From: Eutreptiella sp. 'Long Island Sound 2002'
Lineage: Eukaryota; Euglenozoa; Euglenophyceae; Eutreptiales; Eutreptiaceae
DNA: 64,000 bases
Direction: 5' to 3'
Assembly: GCA_964036045.1 (NCBI GenBank)
Contig: OZ038383.1
Coordinates: forward strand, 89,251,514-89,315,513
Shown: piece by piece, positions 39,438 to 52,744 of the stretch
How positions within the stretch are numbered: position 1 is the stretch's first letter
How the letters are laid out: each line of letters begins with the position of its first letter
Notes under the pieces: generated by a model
Told to the model about the DNA's origin: nothing
Databases searched by the model: none
What the model saw: the letters and a program-made list of their open reading frames with translations, nothing else
Translations under genes and position numbers: made by a program

Positions 39438-42400
39438 TTAGTTTTTCTTCTTCCGCTGGGACAGAGTCTCAGCACTCGTTAGTAGCTGTCCCTCGTTGTT
39501 CTCAACAAGGTAGGAGCGAAAGATGGGGTTGATACTCCCATCTGGCTGTATAAAGGCGGACATGGGTTCCCAGGTCGCCTCAGACAGCCCATATCCGTCT
39601 CACAGGGTAAGGAATTTCCAGCCCTGTTTATAGGTGTGGCGGGCAATACATGCTCCCACGTAGTAGCCATCGACTGCCATCTTATCGGCAGTCATCTCTA
39701 CGAGTTCGTCAGCGTCCTCAGGGTGGGCAGCGTTCTCTAGGTCGATGTGCTCGACCTCTCTGTCAGACAGACGCCACTCGTCCCAGGACAGGTCGTCAGG
39801 CGAGTGGTAATGTCTCAACTGCTTAGGTGCACACAGCAACTCCGCACCTAGGCGGGGACTGCACCTCACCTGGATCCTGGATCCATCTATCTTTATAATA
39901 CAGTAAGGCCCAAAGTAGGGGTCCTGCAGACAGTTGCGGGGCCACGTGGGCAATCGCGAATGGTGTACCAGCAAAAGGTCCCCTACCTTGAAGGTGGCAG
40001 GACGTCTCGTGCGGTTACGCCTAGTCAACTCACGTTCTCGAACGTGTTTCAGGTTAGTTCTAGCCAGGTTAGCCAAGTCCTGCCTATGCTCCACCCAGTC
40101 CCCTACGGGGCTCTTGTGGTGTTCTGGAAAAGGGGTTATGAAGAACCACGCAGGACGCCCCCCCTGGAAGACTTCATGCGGGGTATAGCCAGTTGAAGAC
40201 TTCTCCTGAGAGTTCATGGTTAGGACAGCCCAGGGTAACAGGCGTAGGTACTGTTCCGTACGCTCCTGTTTCATCAAAATCCTTAGGTTCTGCTCCAACG
40301 CACCGTTCTGTCTCTTCCACAGAGGGTTAGAAGTGTGAGTGTAGGGCACACCTGTGGTCACATGGACGTTCAGGGCGTCCAATACTCGCTTGTACCATCC
40401 GGTATCACTCCAGCTACGCACGTCCTCGTCTGAGTGCACCTCCTCAGGTGCCCCATAGTGTGCGAACCATTGTTCAACCAACGTTTTCACCCTCTGTTCC
40501 CCTGTGATCTTTTTGTTGCAGGGGACCGCACGGGTGAGACAGGCTAGGCCACAGGTGACACTCAAACAGCTGTCATAACCACCAAACTTAGGCAGACCGT
40601 GGATGCAATCCACATACAACAGAGAACTAGCACAGTAGGGGATAGGCAGACTGGAGACCAGTCCCCGGTCACTTGAGTCGCTCTGTTTGCTGGCGTGACA
40701 GCCACACGAGTAAACTATGGACTGCATACGAGCACGTAGCTCAGCACAGGTTAGTTGGGAGTAGAAACGCTCCCTGAAAAGGTCAACAGACGGGTTGCGC
40801 CCTGTGTGCCCGGAGCTGAGATGGGCCCACTGTAGGCAACCATCAAGTGGTGCCTCAGGTATCACTATACGGTCCTCATAGTACAGATATTTGTTATCCT
40901 TATACCAACGGTTGCCGTCTATCAGGCGTGCCTCTAGGCCATCACTGTGGAAGCTGAGTACGCATTTGTACTCAGCCTGGTAATCCCTCAGACTCCAGCC
41001 CTCCAGTGCACCTGCAGTACGCATGGATAGGTCCAGCTGGACGTCCATGCGTTGAAACGCCTCTTCGGCCAACGCCTCCGAGCTGTCACCTAGGAGGACG
41101 TCGAAGTTGTTACGGGATATAAGGTCAGCCATCTCGTTCTCTATACCTTGAATATGGTGGACAGTCAGCCTGAACTGACTGAGATGGGTCTACCATCGCT
41201 TTAGTTTCGCCTTTTCAGGAGGCGGACCCTTCTGAAACGTTTTCACTGGCTCTTGGTCACAGAGCCACACGATAGGGTTAGTAGCAAGTCGACGGGACTG
41301 GGAGAAAAGCACGAGCAACCCAGCCAGATCTTCCTGGTCGTGGGTACTGTAGTTGGATCGTGCTTGATTTTACTTCCAGTTCCAGTGACCAGTAGGTACC
41401 AGACGCGATTCATTGGCAGAATAGTCATGCTTAAGGGTTCCATCGCGGTTCAGATCTGCAGTTTGAAACTGGCAGTGACACAACTCAGCGGGGTTAAGCT
41501 CCTGCCACTGGTTCTTCAACTCCTGGAAACAGGTCTCTTCGTTGTCGGTCCATCGCCAGCGATTGGTCTTTTTTATAAGGTCAGTCAGGGGGGCTGATGA
41601 ATATGTAAAATTGATGATATTGCGCCCGTAAAAATTGCAGGCCCCAACGAAACTCTGTACGTCGTGCAGACCCCTTTTCAGGTCGTCACGTATCTGCATG
41701 TCTTGCAAAGGTTGCACCTTAGATGCGGCTGGTTTACACCAGCCATACCCAACATCAAAACCTAGATCTTCCATCTCCTCACGCATGAAGTCACATTTCT
41801 CGAGTTTGATGCGGAGATGGTTTTCCTGGCAGACAGTGAAAACCTCTTGTATGAGGAGGATATGATCCTCCTGTATATTAGTACCCAGGCTCACGTCATC
41901 GATGTGTGCCTCCATCTCAGCCCCGCGGGAAACCAGTTCCTGTACAAGGGGTCTGCGTCTCAGGATATATAGGATTTTTTTCATCACTTCCTGAAAGAGA
42001 GCAGGGGAATTCGCGACACTGAAGGGCATTACCTTCCAGCAGAAGACACGGCCGTTAGGGATTACAAAGGCGAACAGTTGGTGGTTCTTGCTCGGGCTAG
42101 GTCTCCCTGCCAGAAGCCACTGCGCTTGTCCATCTTAGTTTTGAATCGGCATTTAGCGATTCCCTCCAGGGTAGTCTCCATGTTGGGGATACTCTCTGAC
42201 TGGTTCTGGGTCTTTTTGTTGACCTCTTCGTAGTTAACGACCAAGCGCATGGCAGTGGAGCCAGGTTTAGGCACTAGAAAACAAGGGCTACAATGGCGGG
42301 GATAGTCTCTGTGTTTATATTCCTCGACGAGGCCAGCATCTATGCATTCCTGGATCTGGCGTTCAATCTCGTCGATTTGGTCTTGTGAAGGGGTATGGAC

Positions 42401-43944
42401 GCCGTCTCACCACAGACCCTTCAAACTCTGGATTGAGTTTGAAGTCCATCTGGACGAGTTCTTTGCAAGACAGGGGCTGGGGCAACGCTCCAAAAACCTC
42501 CTGGTATTTCTGGATGAGCTTACTGAGACGGGGGTCTAGGTTCATGCTCTCCAGTTTCTCAACGAACTCCTCCTCAGCATAGAGGTTGCTCTTCCCTTTT
42601 TCCTGTTTCTTCATACGCCCCATTGTTTCAGGGGGTAGTTCATCCTCCCAGTCCTGGCGACCCTGCTGGGCATAGTGAAGGGAGTATACGAGAGGTACCT
42701 CAGGATACGGAAGAGTCATCTCTTCATCATCCTCTTCAGACCATATAGACGTTTTCCAGGTCCTCTTGAGGAGGTCTAGGCGGGTCTGTCGCTCGATACC
42801 CTCAGCCCTAGCCCATAGAACCTGATGGAGATCCTGTACATCGTACCAAGAGACAGGCATATTGTTAGGTGAGGGTTTAGCACCAGGTACCTGACCTGTA
42901 GGGCTATTTGTGGCCTGCATGGAGAAAACAGCGTGGTCATGGGACCCGCCATGACCGGACTCACCAAGGTCCACCTCATCCATAAGCAGCTGAACTAGGA
43001 AAGCGCTTTGCTTCAGTGTCACCATCTCCGGGTCAACCGGGGGTATAGCACTGGCGATATCGCTGAAGCGGTCGTGAGCATCAGCCAACGGCGTGGACAC
43101 TGCTGGCGTCTCCTGCTCATCGTAGCACTCACCACTCGCAGTAGTAACCAAAGAGTACTCGGATCTTTTCTTGAGATCCAGGAGGGTAAGGCCTCTGTTT
43201 TGGGCCATCAATTCCTTGAGTACCACCTGGTTGAGGTCACTCACAGGTACAAGGTTTAGAGAGCCATCTACGATGGACAGGAAACTGCCCCATTCAGGGG
43301 CCGGCATGGTCTCTTGAGACTCCTCAGGGACGTAGATTGGACCATTGGAAAGTTCAGTTCTTCCCACTGTCACACGGTCCAACAATCGTCTCCAGTAAGG
43401 CGTGGTGTCCTGTGGTACCCCAGTTGGGAGTACAGAGGGCCACTCTCGCTCCTTCAGGGGCGATTTTTGTAAGCACCTTAGCGAGTTGAGAGAATGGGGG
43501 ATTAGCATAGCACAACCCCATCGATTTCCAATAGAAGCGGTAGGCGTTATTAAGATACCGTGAGCAATAGAGCTGCAACATGTGCTGCTCTTTACTCGCG
43601 AACAATTCAAACGTGAACTTCACCCAGGTCTACCTGCAGGGCGGCCAGTCCATTTTTCAAGAAAGGCCGCACCAACTGATAGTTTTCAGTTCGATAAGAC
43701 CGGTTCACGTAGCGCAGATCTGATTCTTTTCGTCCTGACAGCTCCAGAGGGACAGAGAAAAGGCCACTGCCAAAGTCGCAGTGAAGAGCATAGGGACGTT
43801 GCAAAGACAACAGTTTCACCTGGGGGTTACGGCGCAGAAAATCTGTGCCAATAACAATGTCAAAGGCGTCGGTGTCGAGCACTTTGCAGTGCTGAGTCAC
43901 CTGGTCATCCCCCAGACACACGGTCACGTCGACCCCCCCAAGGG
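39438..43944 (-). pseudogene. pol: Gypsy-2 Pol, main part
   Basis: Reading leftwards from the LINE-2 junction: protease C-terminal part (DTDAFDIVIGTDFL), the NPPF domain (FELFASKEQH, CYANPPFSQL, CTPNWG), RT with EAHIDDVSLGT, RNase H, then integrase (YVDCIHG, SDEDVRSWS, QNGALEQNLR) and chromodomain (GWKFLTL, a TGA in place of a Trp codon at 39600-39598, then DGYGLSEATWEPMSAF). The true stop is TAA at 39440-39438. Frames break near 42030, 42280, 43610 and elsewhere. The domain order is that of Gypsy-1. The first part of the protease lies beyond LINE-2 at 52745-52934. Confidence 0.85.
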
Positions 43945-43945
43945 A

Positions 43946-43960
43946 ATGGATGGACCGACC
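43946..43960 (+). repeat. LINE-2 target site duplication, left
   Basis: ATGGATGGACCGACC, identical to 52745-52759; it flanks LINE-2 inside the Gypsy-2 protease coding sequence. Confidence 0.9.
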
Positions 43961-44232
43961 TCACCTTCTGAGTGTCTATTGTTTTAACGATTGACCCTCA
44001 GAATTCTTTTGATGGATCCACCAATAGTCCAGTCTATTCGGTGAGTTGCAAAAATCCTGGGCTGTTCAAGTTCTTGGCCGATTCTCGATTCCCTTCGAAT
44101 TTACCGTCCTTTCCTTTGGAATTACCGTCATTTCCGCTATCCCTATATTGGACAAACTCCGTGTTTACCGTCATTTCCTACGCTTTGGCATCCCTTTCCG
44201 GAACTTTGAGCATTCACCCTTCACCGCACAAC

Positions 44233-46640
44233 ATGTCGTTCTTTGGTCTTGGTCCAAAAAGCAAAGTGCCAACCATTGCGCCGCCGTCCCCTTTCCCAAT
44301 CCCAAAAGGCCTCATCCTGGGAAAATGACTACGTCAAACTCGGCACTTACAAAGAAGGTACTCGCATGTTTGACTCAAAACTCTTCATTGCACACTCCAA
44401 CATACGCCAATTTCTCTACAATAGACATCAGTTTGACCGAGATCTAAGGAGCACCGACTTCACCAATGCCTTCATCAACATAGACATCAACAAACAAACT
44501 CAACACACCTACCTATCGCCCGCCCACGACTTGTTCATGCACAAAGATGAGTACATGCCTAAGGTTGCGTTCTACCTTGCACCTCCCATGGACAAAACGG
44601 GGTTACACCCAATGGTGAAAACTTCCAAACACTACGTAGAATCATTGAAAAGCCGCTTTGCTTCACCAAGCACTCCAACCCGTGAATGGTTCATTACTAC
44701 GAGCTACAATAGGGAGGTCACATCCAAGTCCTACCCCCCCACAATGAATGGTTCCCTCGTTCAAATAAAAGATTTCATCGCCGAGATCCGTGTTTTCAAG
44801 GGGACCAAAAACCAATTTGCTTTGGTAAGGAACAACACACCCAACTTTGTCGAAACAAACGGACAATCTCTCCCCGTCGTGGCCTTATGGCTTGATAGCC
44901 GTAAAAGCAAAACGGATGAAATTCAATTCTTTGGTGTCCACCTGTATGAACAATCTCTCTCCAAAGCTTTCCAACACGCCCGCATCAACAAACCACCCAA
45001 AACGGTCAGCTCAAAGGTTCGGATTGAGGTTTCCATCAAGACCCTACGCCCTCTTTATGAGGAATCCAAAGTTCCCAACCCAAAAATCCACCGAGACTTC
45101 TCGCCCACGGACAATAGAATCATGCAAAAGGGTTTCAATCGAGCCTTCGGCGGTTTGAGCGACGCGGCTAGCATCAACTCATCCAATGCTTTCTACCCAA
45201 TAGGAGGAATCCGCAACTTCCGCTCTCCTCTTGAAGGTTTTGTAAGGTATGATTGGGACCTCCCACCACCCTTCGACACCTACCTTCGCAATGCGGTGGT
45301 CAACTCCCCGGCGTTTGCCAAAGGAGGCATTTTCATCGTGCGTATTGAAGATCTCCAAAGCCTACAAACATTCCAGGTTCTACCCTCTCGTGATTGCAAA
45401 TCTGGCAACCCCGATGACAAAGCGGACGATATTTGGACCATCACAAGGCGGAATTATGCGGCCCACCCACGCTACTGCATGTACGAAGGAGCTCTCATAT
45501 AAAACTCCACGAGTCTGCTGGTTACTCTAGACTACTCGGCAGTACCATGCAAACCTCAAAAAACCCCGCTTCAAACTCTAGAAACAAGATTGTTCCGTGA
45601 CGATGGATTCTTGTTATTCAAAGGATCGGCGGGCGCCATGGTTCCCTTTTCGGATGAAAAACCTCAAGCAGCCTCCCTTGCATCTACGGCTCTCCCCGGA
45701 GACAAATAATCTCTTCTGAAAGACCCAGTCCGCATGCCGACTGACCCATGCTTAGTTGAAGTTGCCGCGCCGATGACGGAATCTCTTCAGTCGGTCAAAA
45801 TTGTTATTGGCTTGCCAGGGCCCCTTCTCTCAATTGACAAGGTGATCACGTCATCTAACGTTGCCACTCTATACCAACTCAAATATCAAAAGAGGGACTT
45901 GGCTCTACTGGCACATGGCTTCAGCTACCAGGGAATATCTGCACGTTGCCTCGAACCGGACCATGTCTCTCGGCAAAAAATCCTCAAACCGCACACTGCG
46001 GAAAAACACCCCAACGACCTCATCGCTATTTTCCAATGTGGAGGAACCCTCGGTGCCGGAGCCCTTGTCACCCAACTCATGGAACTCCAAGAGAAACTAG
46101 ACGCACCACCTCCGACCCAGCGTGACAAAATATCCCAACCGAACACGGAAGACAACACGCCTAAGACACCAACACTCGCTGACACCTCCATGGCCTCCCC
46201 TCCTTCACCACCCCTCTTTCCTCCTTCAGGAGCCACGGCACCCGACAACTCCGAGTCAATCTCAAGCACTCCCTGCGGAACCACATCCCGTCCGTCACCG
46301 CCAAGCAACGACCACGCATCGCCCTCGCCAGAGATGCATCCTCAGACCGAAAGGGACACAGAAGACCAACATCTCCTCACTCCTATACTCGAAGCTCACA
46401 CCCACAACCCATACAGCCCAAACACGAATAAAGAAGTTGAAAACAAAGCCATCTCAGACTCCCAAAAAGATCACAATGTCGCCGAAGCCATCAATGTAGA
46501 TCAAGACCCCTCGCCGGAGGAGAAAACCGAGAAAACGAACACCATCGCAGCCAACCACGATCCTGCGCCTGAGGTGAACTCCGTCTCCGAAGCTATCAAT
46601 GTAGATCAAGACCCTCCGCCGGAGAGACAGCCGAGAAAAT
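44233..46640 (+). pseudogene. LINE-2 ORF1 protein
   Basis: Likely start ATG 44233 (MSFFGLGPKSK), with a frameshift near 44320 into the long frame VKLGTYKEGTRMFDSKLF. That frame continues through stops at 45500 and 45708 to about 46640, roughly 800 codons. The first 420 residues look globular. After about 46100 it becomes Pro/Ser/Thr-rich with repeated AINVDQDP-PE units (near 46490 and 46595). No CCHC or RRM seen. The repeats lead, after a frameshift near 46625, straight into the AlkB-like domain, so ORF1 and AlkB were probably one protein. Confidence 0.6.
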
Positions 46641-47299
46641 TGACACCATCAAAGTTGACCCCGACCCTCCGCCTGAAAAGAAACCCCAAGCTCCCTACAA
46701 AATGCCCCCTGCACACTTCGCCTCTAACAGCGTCCCCGACGGCCTTGACTACTTTCCAGAACTCTTCACTGCTGAGGAAGAAGACAGCCTCATTACTATA
46801 TTTGTTCACCTCCAACCGAATTGGGACACCTCCATGCATCGGCGTGTGAAGCACTTTCGCTATGGAATAGAAGCTAATGGCACCGATATCACACGGTTGG
46901 AAAACCTACCACCCGAGTTCGAGCCCTACATTGAAAAAATTCTGCTTCAATTGTCCTCCCGCAGCATTTCTATCGATGCTCCAAACCAAGTGACTGTCGC
47001 CCGTTACCAGCCTGGTTCAGGCATAGGGGATCATGTGGATGCCGAAGCGTTGGGCAAATATGTGCTAGACTTGAACCTCAGATGTCCCGTCCCCCTGCAC
47101 GTTCGCCATTTGAAAGGAGGACATCACTACGTCCACTGAATGGACCCCGGTTCGCTTACATGTTTGCGAGGAGAAGCCCGCTGGTCATACTTGCATGCAA
47201 TTCCCAAAACTACCATGGATGAAAGAAATGGCCAATACACGCAGCGAGTTCTCCAATACGCCATGATATTGCGCCATTGCAAATGCCATGGTTAAGAGT
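46641..47299 (+). pseudogene. LINE-2 AlkB-like dioxygenase domain
   Basis: Starts around VPDGLDYFPELFTAEEEDSL, the usual AlkB entry. Core: NQVTVARYQPGSGIGDHVDA, with His-x-Asp codons at 47032 and 47038. Then LDLNLRCPVPLHV, and after one in-frame TGA (47137-47139) DPGSLTCLRGEARWSYLHAI, carrying the second metal His. The last segment RVLQYAMILR stands where AlkB proteins have RxxxxxR but the spacing is longer, so 2-oxoglutarate binding is less sure. Compared with LINE-3 it includes the N-terminal third. Expected role: oxidative demethylation of methylated RNA or DNA; the real substrate is unknown. Confidence 0.75.
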
Positions 47300-47539
47300 C
47301 TGAAGGACGTGCTCATCGGGGCTGGCATACCAGCCCCGTCTGCCTCGAACCTTGTGGAATCCCACATGAACACCGTGCCTTTTTTCCCTTCTCCTCCCTC
47401 ACCCCCAGATCTCACACACCTCATGGCGACCGACCTTGAACCTACCACCCTCTCGACAGTTTCCGCACGCCCAACACATAATTCAAACACTTCTCGACTC
47501 GTGCCACCCTCCAACCAAAGAACCCCCTCCCCTCCCCCA

Positions 47540-50500
47540 GTGACAACCAAAATGAAAAAACGCTACGCTCCGGCAAAGTCATCACCCAAGAAACCTAATC
47601 CACACCATCCGTGCCGTCACCCACAATACAGAAAAGAAGCCTCCGACCCCCCTTCTTTTGCAACACTTCAAGCAAGGCTTCGACATTGTTTTCCTTCAAG
47701 AACTCAGAAAAAAACCCCTCCTGCCCCACATTTACAATGGAAACGTTCACAGAGCTGTGACTTTCTCAAACTTATCCCCCCACCACGAACACGGGTCCGG
47801 TTTAGCCTTCCCACCCCTCCTAAGCCAGTTCCTCACCCCTTGCGATAATCCAGACAAAGATGGACTCATCACAGCTGCCCTCCTAACCCTGCCCGGTGCA
47901 CCACCTCTCCTAGTCGCCTCTGTGTACGCGCCTGCAGGCGAGGTATGGAGAAGGAAAGTGGAAACGAGCTTACGCCCCCTCCTCAAGCAACTTGCAAGCT
48001 TCCTGTTGGGGGGTGACTTCAATTGTCTGATTCATCCCGCTGTGGACAGCCAGGGGCTTCTGAGTGACAATCATTGGCCATGGATCAGACACTCAGCCAC
48101 GGCCACCCCACCCCTACTAGGCGACACCTAACGCCTGGCTAACCCTACAACACGCGAGTTCACCAGGTATGCACAAGGACACCGTACCAGCTCGTCTAGA
48201 CTAGACTACATTTTCATTTCCCCGGCCTCACTAGAGAAGTTGTCCCTCTTGGATGCCTGCATTCCCTCAGAGAACCGTGCTACTGATCACCATCCCTCCT
48301 TGTGCACCCTTTCTGTCCCCCCCACCCCCTTCCACTCATCTACAATTACCAAACGTGTTTTCAGAAAGCTCAACAAGTCTGAGATCAGCACGTTCAACGA
48401 TGCACTAAAAGAAATGTCTGACTGGTGCCAATCATTTACCCCTCTCATCAAAAACACCCCCATTGCTACGGTCCAAAAATACACCTCCATGGTCATTCGG
48501 GAGCTCAGCGCTCAATACAACAACACCACAGCCCGCCGCATCAAACCCGACTCCCGTGCCGTCAAATCCATTCACCAGGCGTTAAATGATGTCCCCCCCC
48601 CACCGCACCCGCAATTTTCGGCTCGAATCGCACAATTGAACGATGCGATCCAACAATGGGATGACACTTACAACAAATCTAAACAGTCAAAAATACACAG
48701 GTGCCTCATCCAAAAAACAAACATCAAGAAAACACTCAACGAAGCGGCAAACCCAACGGAACATCGATCAGCCTCGTTAAAAGACCCAAACACAGGCAAA
48801 CTAACATGTGACACTAAACGTCCCACCGAAATTTTTGGCGACGCCCTACTCACGCTGGGCGGTCCTGTAAACTACGCGCCCAGTGCACACACTACAAAAG
48901 AACTCCTCCAGCACACGCCCCAGTGCCCCCCCACCACCGCCATCACCCCTACGCCAAAAGTGTCATGGCACAGTTTCACCTCCTGCCTGCACTCCTGCAA
49001 ACCTTCAAAGGCGGGTGGCCGAGACTCCACGAATGGTTACCTCTTCCACATCTCTCCTGAACCAGTGAAACGATTTCTGCTCTCTGTCTGAAACCTTCAC
49101 CTTACCAACGATATGCCTGATGAGTGGTTGGAAGCCAACGTGGTCTTGCTTTACAAAAAAGCCCCAACACACGACCCGGTGAACTACAGACCAATTGCCC
49201 TCCCCAACACGCTCTATAAAATTGTGGCCACTCACGCTGCCAAACACCTATACGAAATTTCCTCTTTTTATGGCCTGATCCACAAAACCCAGTTCGGGGG
49301 CCTTCCCAACCGCCGGTGCTCAGATCACATTTTTCAGCTATTAGCCAAATACCAAAACTGCCCGGCTTCATATAGCCTCTACATCGATTTCAACAAAGCT
49401 TTCAACAGTGTCCCTCACGGGTCCCTGTTTGAGGCCCTGGAACACTACCGCCTCCCCTCCCCCCTCAACCGTCTCATCCCAGGGCTCTACCGAGCTCCAC
49501 GAGATTACCCGGTAGTTAACGGCCACAGCGGTGCATCACACCTGCAAACCAGGGGCGTCCGCCAAGGATGTCCCTTATGACCGATCCTGTTCGTGTTGTA
49601 CGTGAATGTCTTATTATTCGCTGTCCCTCACCACCTGTCCACTTCCATCACACAACATGAATCTAGTCATGCATTCGTGGATGACCTGCTGTACCGCTCT
49701 GAATCCTCCCAACGCATAGAAGAGATCCTATCTTTCTACGACTCCAAGGGTCGGGTATGGGGCCTAGACATCAACCTGAGCAAAACAGAACTCCACAGCA
49801 TCGGAAAGGCCCCTCAAACCACGATCAGAGCGCCCTCTGGAAAAAGGCTGTCAACCATCAACCCAAGAACCCTCGCCCCCCGGAAGGTATACAAATACCT
49901 CGGTGTCTATCTGTTTACAGACCCCCAACCGAGCCTCACATATGAACTGGCTAAATCTGAAATCACGTCTTTTGCACTTTTTTACATCCACTCAAAGTCA
50001 CCCTTTTCTGAATATATCCGACTGGTGAACCTCCAACTCATCCCCACTCTCCAATATCGCCTCATGGCACACCCACTCGAACAATCACCGCTTCGCTCCC
50101 TGCAAAACATCATTTGGAAACACATTGCCATTGACCGTGATCCAGAGAAACGCAACCGCATCTCCAGGTTGGTGTCTAACAAAGACAAATACACTTCCAA
50201 ACCCCATGGAGGACTTGACTTGCGCCACTTCCAACACTGCCTAAACATCTCTAATGTCAATGCGGCCATCCGTTACTTGAACAACGAGGGCCCGGACGAA
50301 ACCAAACAACCTTTTCGGAAAGCAGCACTCAACGAGGAAAATTTGATGGTCCTTAAGCTGGTCAGCGACGCCTGTCACAGTCTCCACCTGAGATTCAACA
50401 CCACAAGTTCTGAAATCAACACCCACCCCACCTGCTCCAAAAACATGAACAGGCCTATGTACGTTTCACCACTTACTCCAACAACAGAGTTACTAAGTGG

Positions 50501-51812
50501 GGAAACAAACAACGCCACCCAAACACAGACCTTGGCATCCACAGAGGCATCGTGACTGATACCTCCTGCGACCAAGCATCCATTTACTTCCCAGGGGACG
50601 ACACAACCTTCCACCTCCGGGGTTCCGAAAAAGTCTACACCATCCACCCCCCAGTCATAGCAGCACACAATAACATCCTCGGGAACCACTTTCTCTTAAT
50701 CCCATCCTACAACGCATGCCCTCCCTTACGTGACACCCCCCCCCCCCTTGAATGGGGTCCTGCTCCAAGCCTCACCATTGGGATACCTGTACCAGGTCCA
50801 CGGTTTACCCCCCCACTTCCTACGAAATGAAGACCTCAAAGCGTGGAACTGCAACAGAGCATCCCAACTTCTGCAAGAGGCCTCCTCCGAAACAACCTGG
50901 GTGTACCTGGATGGTTCAGCAGGGCAAGGGGGCTTCGGCTCTGCTACCACCATCTACAAACCCAACGGTACAATCCTTGGTCTGTGCCTCCCATCTCCCT
51001 ACCATTCCTCTCAGGGATCTGAGTACTGGGCCGGCATTATGTTTCTTCGATGGGTATCCTCCCTGAACCAACCCATGCAATGCATTATTCTTGGAGATGA
51101 CGAACAAGTGATTCGCACTGCGAACGTCCAATCATACGTGATGGCATCACGCTCATCGCATAGCACATGGGTCAAGGCTTACTCCTTTCTCCAAGCTCAA
51201 ATGCCTACATTTGTGTCAAAACAATTTGCATGGATCAAAGGACATGCAGGATTTCAGGGGAATGAATGTTCGGATCTGTTCTCCAAGTGGATTGCATACA
51301 GCTCATCATCCTCTCCTAAGTTGTTGCCCCCATCCCCCCTGGAAACTGTATCCTTCGGTAGCTTGCCCGTCTGTCATCGCCCGACCACCTCTTTAACGAG
51401 GGCCCTCATCCCCCGTAATCACCACTACAACATCCACGTGCCGTCCAGTTTTTTCTTCTACAATCACTTATCGTGGTTCTCCGGACTCCCCTTCAAATGG
51501 TCATCAGGCAACATGAATTTTCTTACATATGCATTCCACAACGACTTGACCCCCCGAATTTGCCACAAATGCTCACAGTCACACCCCCTCGATGTAGCCT
51601 CCTTCTTGTCCCATTGCCCCAACGCTGACCACGTTGTGCAAAGCTTCATACATGCGTGCCCTCCGCCCTTCAACGTGGTAGCAGGCATCTGGTGGGCCCA
51701 GTGCTCCCACCCAGGAGACAAACAAACTTTCGTCAAATTTCTGGTGCCCTCCACCCTGTACGAAGCCATGACTACACCCACGACAGGCGTAAAAAACTCC
51801 AGCGCGTTTTAG
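47540..51812 (+). pseudogene. LINE-2 ORF2 (endonuclease, RT, RNase H)
   Basis: Endonuclease: IRAVTHNTEKK, IVFLQELRKK, LGGDFNCL, SRLDYIFISP and ATDHHPSL (about 47600-48300). RT: VVLLYKKAPTHDPVNYRPIA, YIDFNKAFNSVPHG, RGVRQGCPL, then FVDD (near 49675). RNase H: VYLDGSAGQG, GSEYWAG, ILGDDEQV and WIKGHAGFQGNECSDLFSKW (50900-51300). A CxxC-H-C motif, ICHKCSQSHPLDVASFLSHC, follows. In-frame stops at 48129 (TAA), 49089 and 49578 (TGA) and frameshifts near 50540 and 50740 (beside a run of C) break it. Catalytic residues are present, so decay is modest. Confidence 0.85.
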
Positions 51813-52372
51813 CTTTTAAAAACGCACGCCCCCAGCGCCAGCGACAGTTGGAAGACGCTCTGTCCAAAGCACCCACCTGGCTAGCCGAAGATCCCCCCCC
51901 CCTTCCACGCCCCCCCCCCCAAGGTCCCACCACCTGGGGCAAACCATACAGCACCTACAGCACGTCACACACCCAACCGGCGCACAGCGATTACCGCTAT
52001 CCCCTGCCTCCAGACCACTTGCCAGACTCAGTCCAACCCCCCCCCTCAAAAGAATCACGCACCCACAAAAACAAAATGCCCATGCGTCCCAAACAACCAC
52101 CAATGAAACGCAGCCGGGACACTGAAGACCCTCCACCACGCAAAACACGTAGTGACACCTACGTCCCTAAACCGGTGGCACCCCCCCAACCCCCCGGCGC
52201 TGACAGTACCAACGGACGGATTACAGATTTCTTCCGAGTTCCAGCACCCCACCCGCCTCCTGCCGAGCCGCCCCCATCAGTGAGTTCAATACCAGAGTCT
52301 TTTTCACCCCCCCCCATCGCTTGCCCTACCCCCCCCCAGCATTCGGTTTATTCTCGGCCAAACACAGATTGA
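51770..52372 (+). pseudogene. LINE-2 ORF2 C-terminal extension
   Basis: One frame over from RNase H: a basic helix (KKLQRVLAFKNARPQRQRQL), then APTWLAEDPPP and a Pro/Lys/Arg-rich tail. Near the end (52211-52237) is NGRITDFFR, which resembles a PCNA-binding PIP box (Q-x-x-I-x-x-F-F) with Asn for Gln. LINE-3 shares the helix and Pro tail, so this is probably the true ORF2 end after a frameshift near 51770. Confidence 0.5.
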
Positions 52373-52744
52373 ACCCCGTCCACACTTCTCAGTACTTCAG
52401 ATTTGCTCCAACACTTGAGTAAGCCTCGGCTGATTTTGTCCACGTCTCACGTCTCACCACGTCTCACACCACAACACCTCCATCACTCCCCTCGATCCTG
52501 GTCTCATTCTGTCAATCCTCCAGTTCTGTGTGCAACTAACCAGGCACCCACACGGGCGCTTGCCAAGGCAACCTAGTTCTCTACAACCCTACCCATCCAT
52601 GACAGGGCGAGTTCCACGGTTCGTCCATGGCTACAACCCTCACATAGTGCTAGGAAGAGCCAAGCACATTTGTTTATACACATCACTCTGATTGAGGGCT
52701 GTATCCCTGTCCGGACAATAAAGTGGCTGTACAGTTAAAAAAAA
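52373..52744 (+). other. LINE-2 3' untranslated region and poly(A)
   Basis: Non-coding tail with AATAAA at 52717-52722 and a terminal A-run abutting the duplication. Confidence 0.75.

Larger units (their letters stand above)
43961..52744 (+). mobile_element. LINE-2: full-length LINE with AlkB-like domain
   Basis: 8.8 kb, from the left duplication to an A-run (about 52737-52744) followed by the right duplication, with AATAAA at 52717-52722. Order: short leader, ORF1, AlkB-like domain, ORF2 with endonuclease, RT, RNase H and zinc motif, Pro-rich tail. It entered Gypsy-2 in opposite orientation, just after the protease active site. Stops and frameshifts are present, several near long C runs. 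Confidence 0.9.

Noticed and set aside
50730-50750. LINE-2 frameshift beside a long C run as a programmed frameshift
   Set aside because: Homopolymer length errors or simple indels are likelier, and other breaks in the same ORF lie at ordinary stops.
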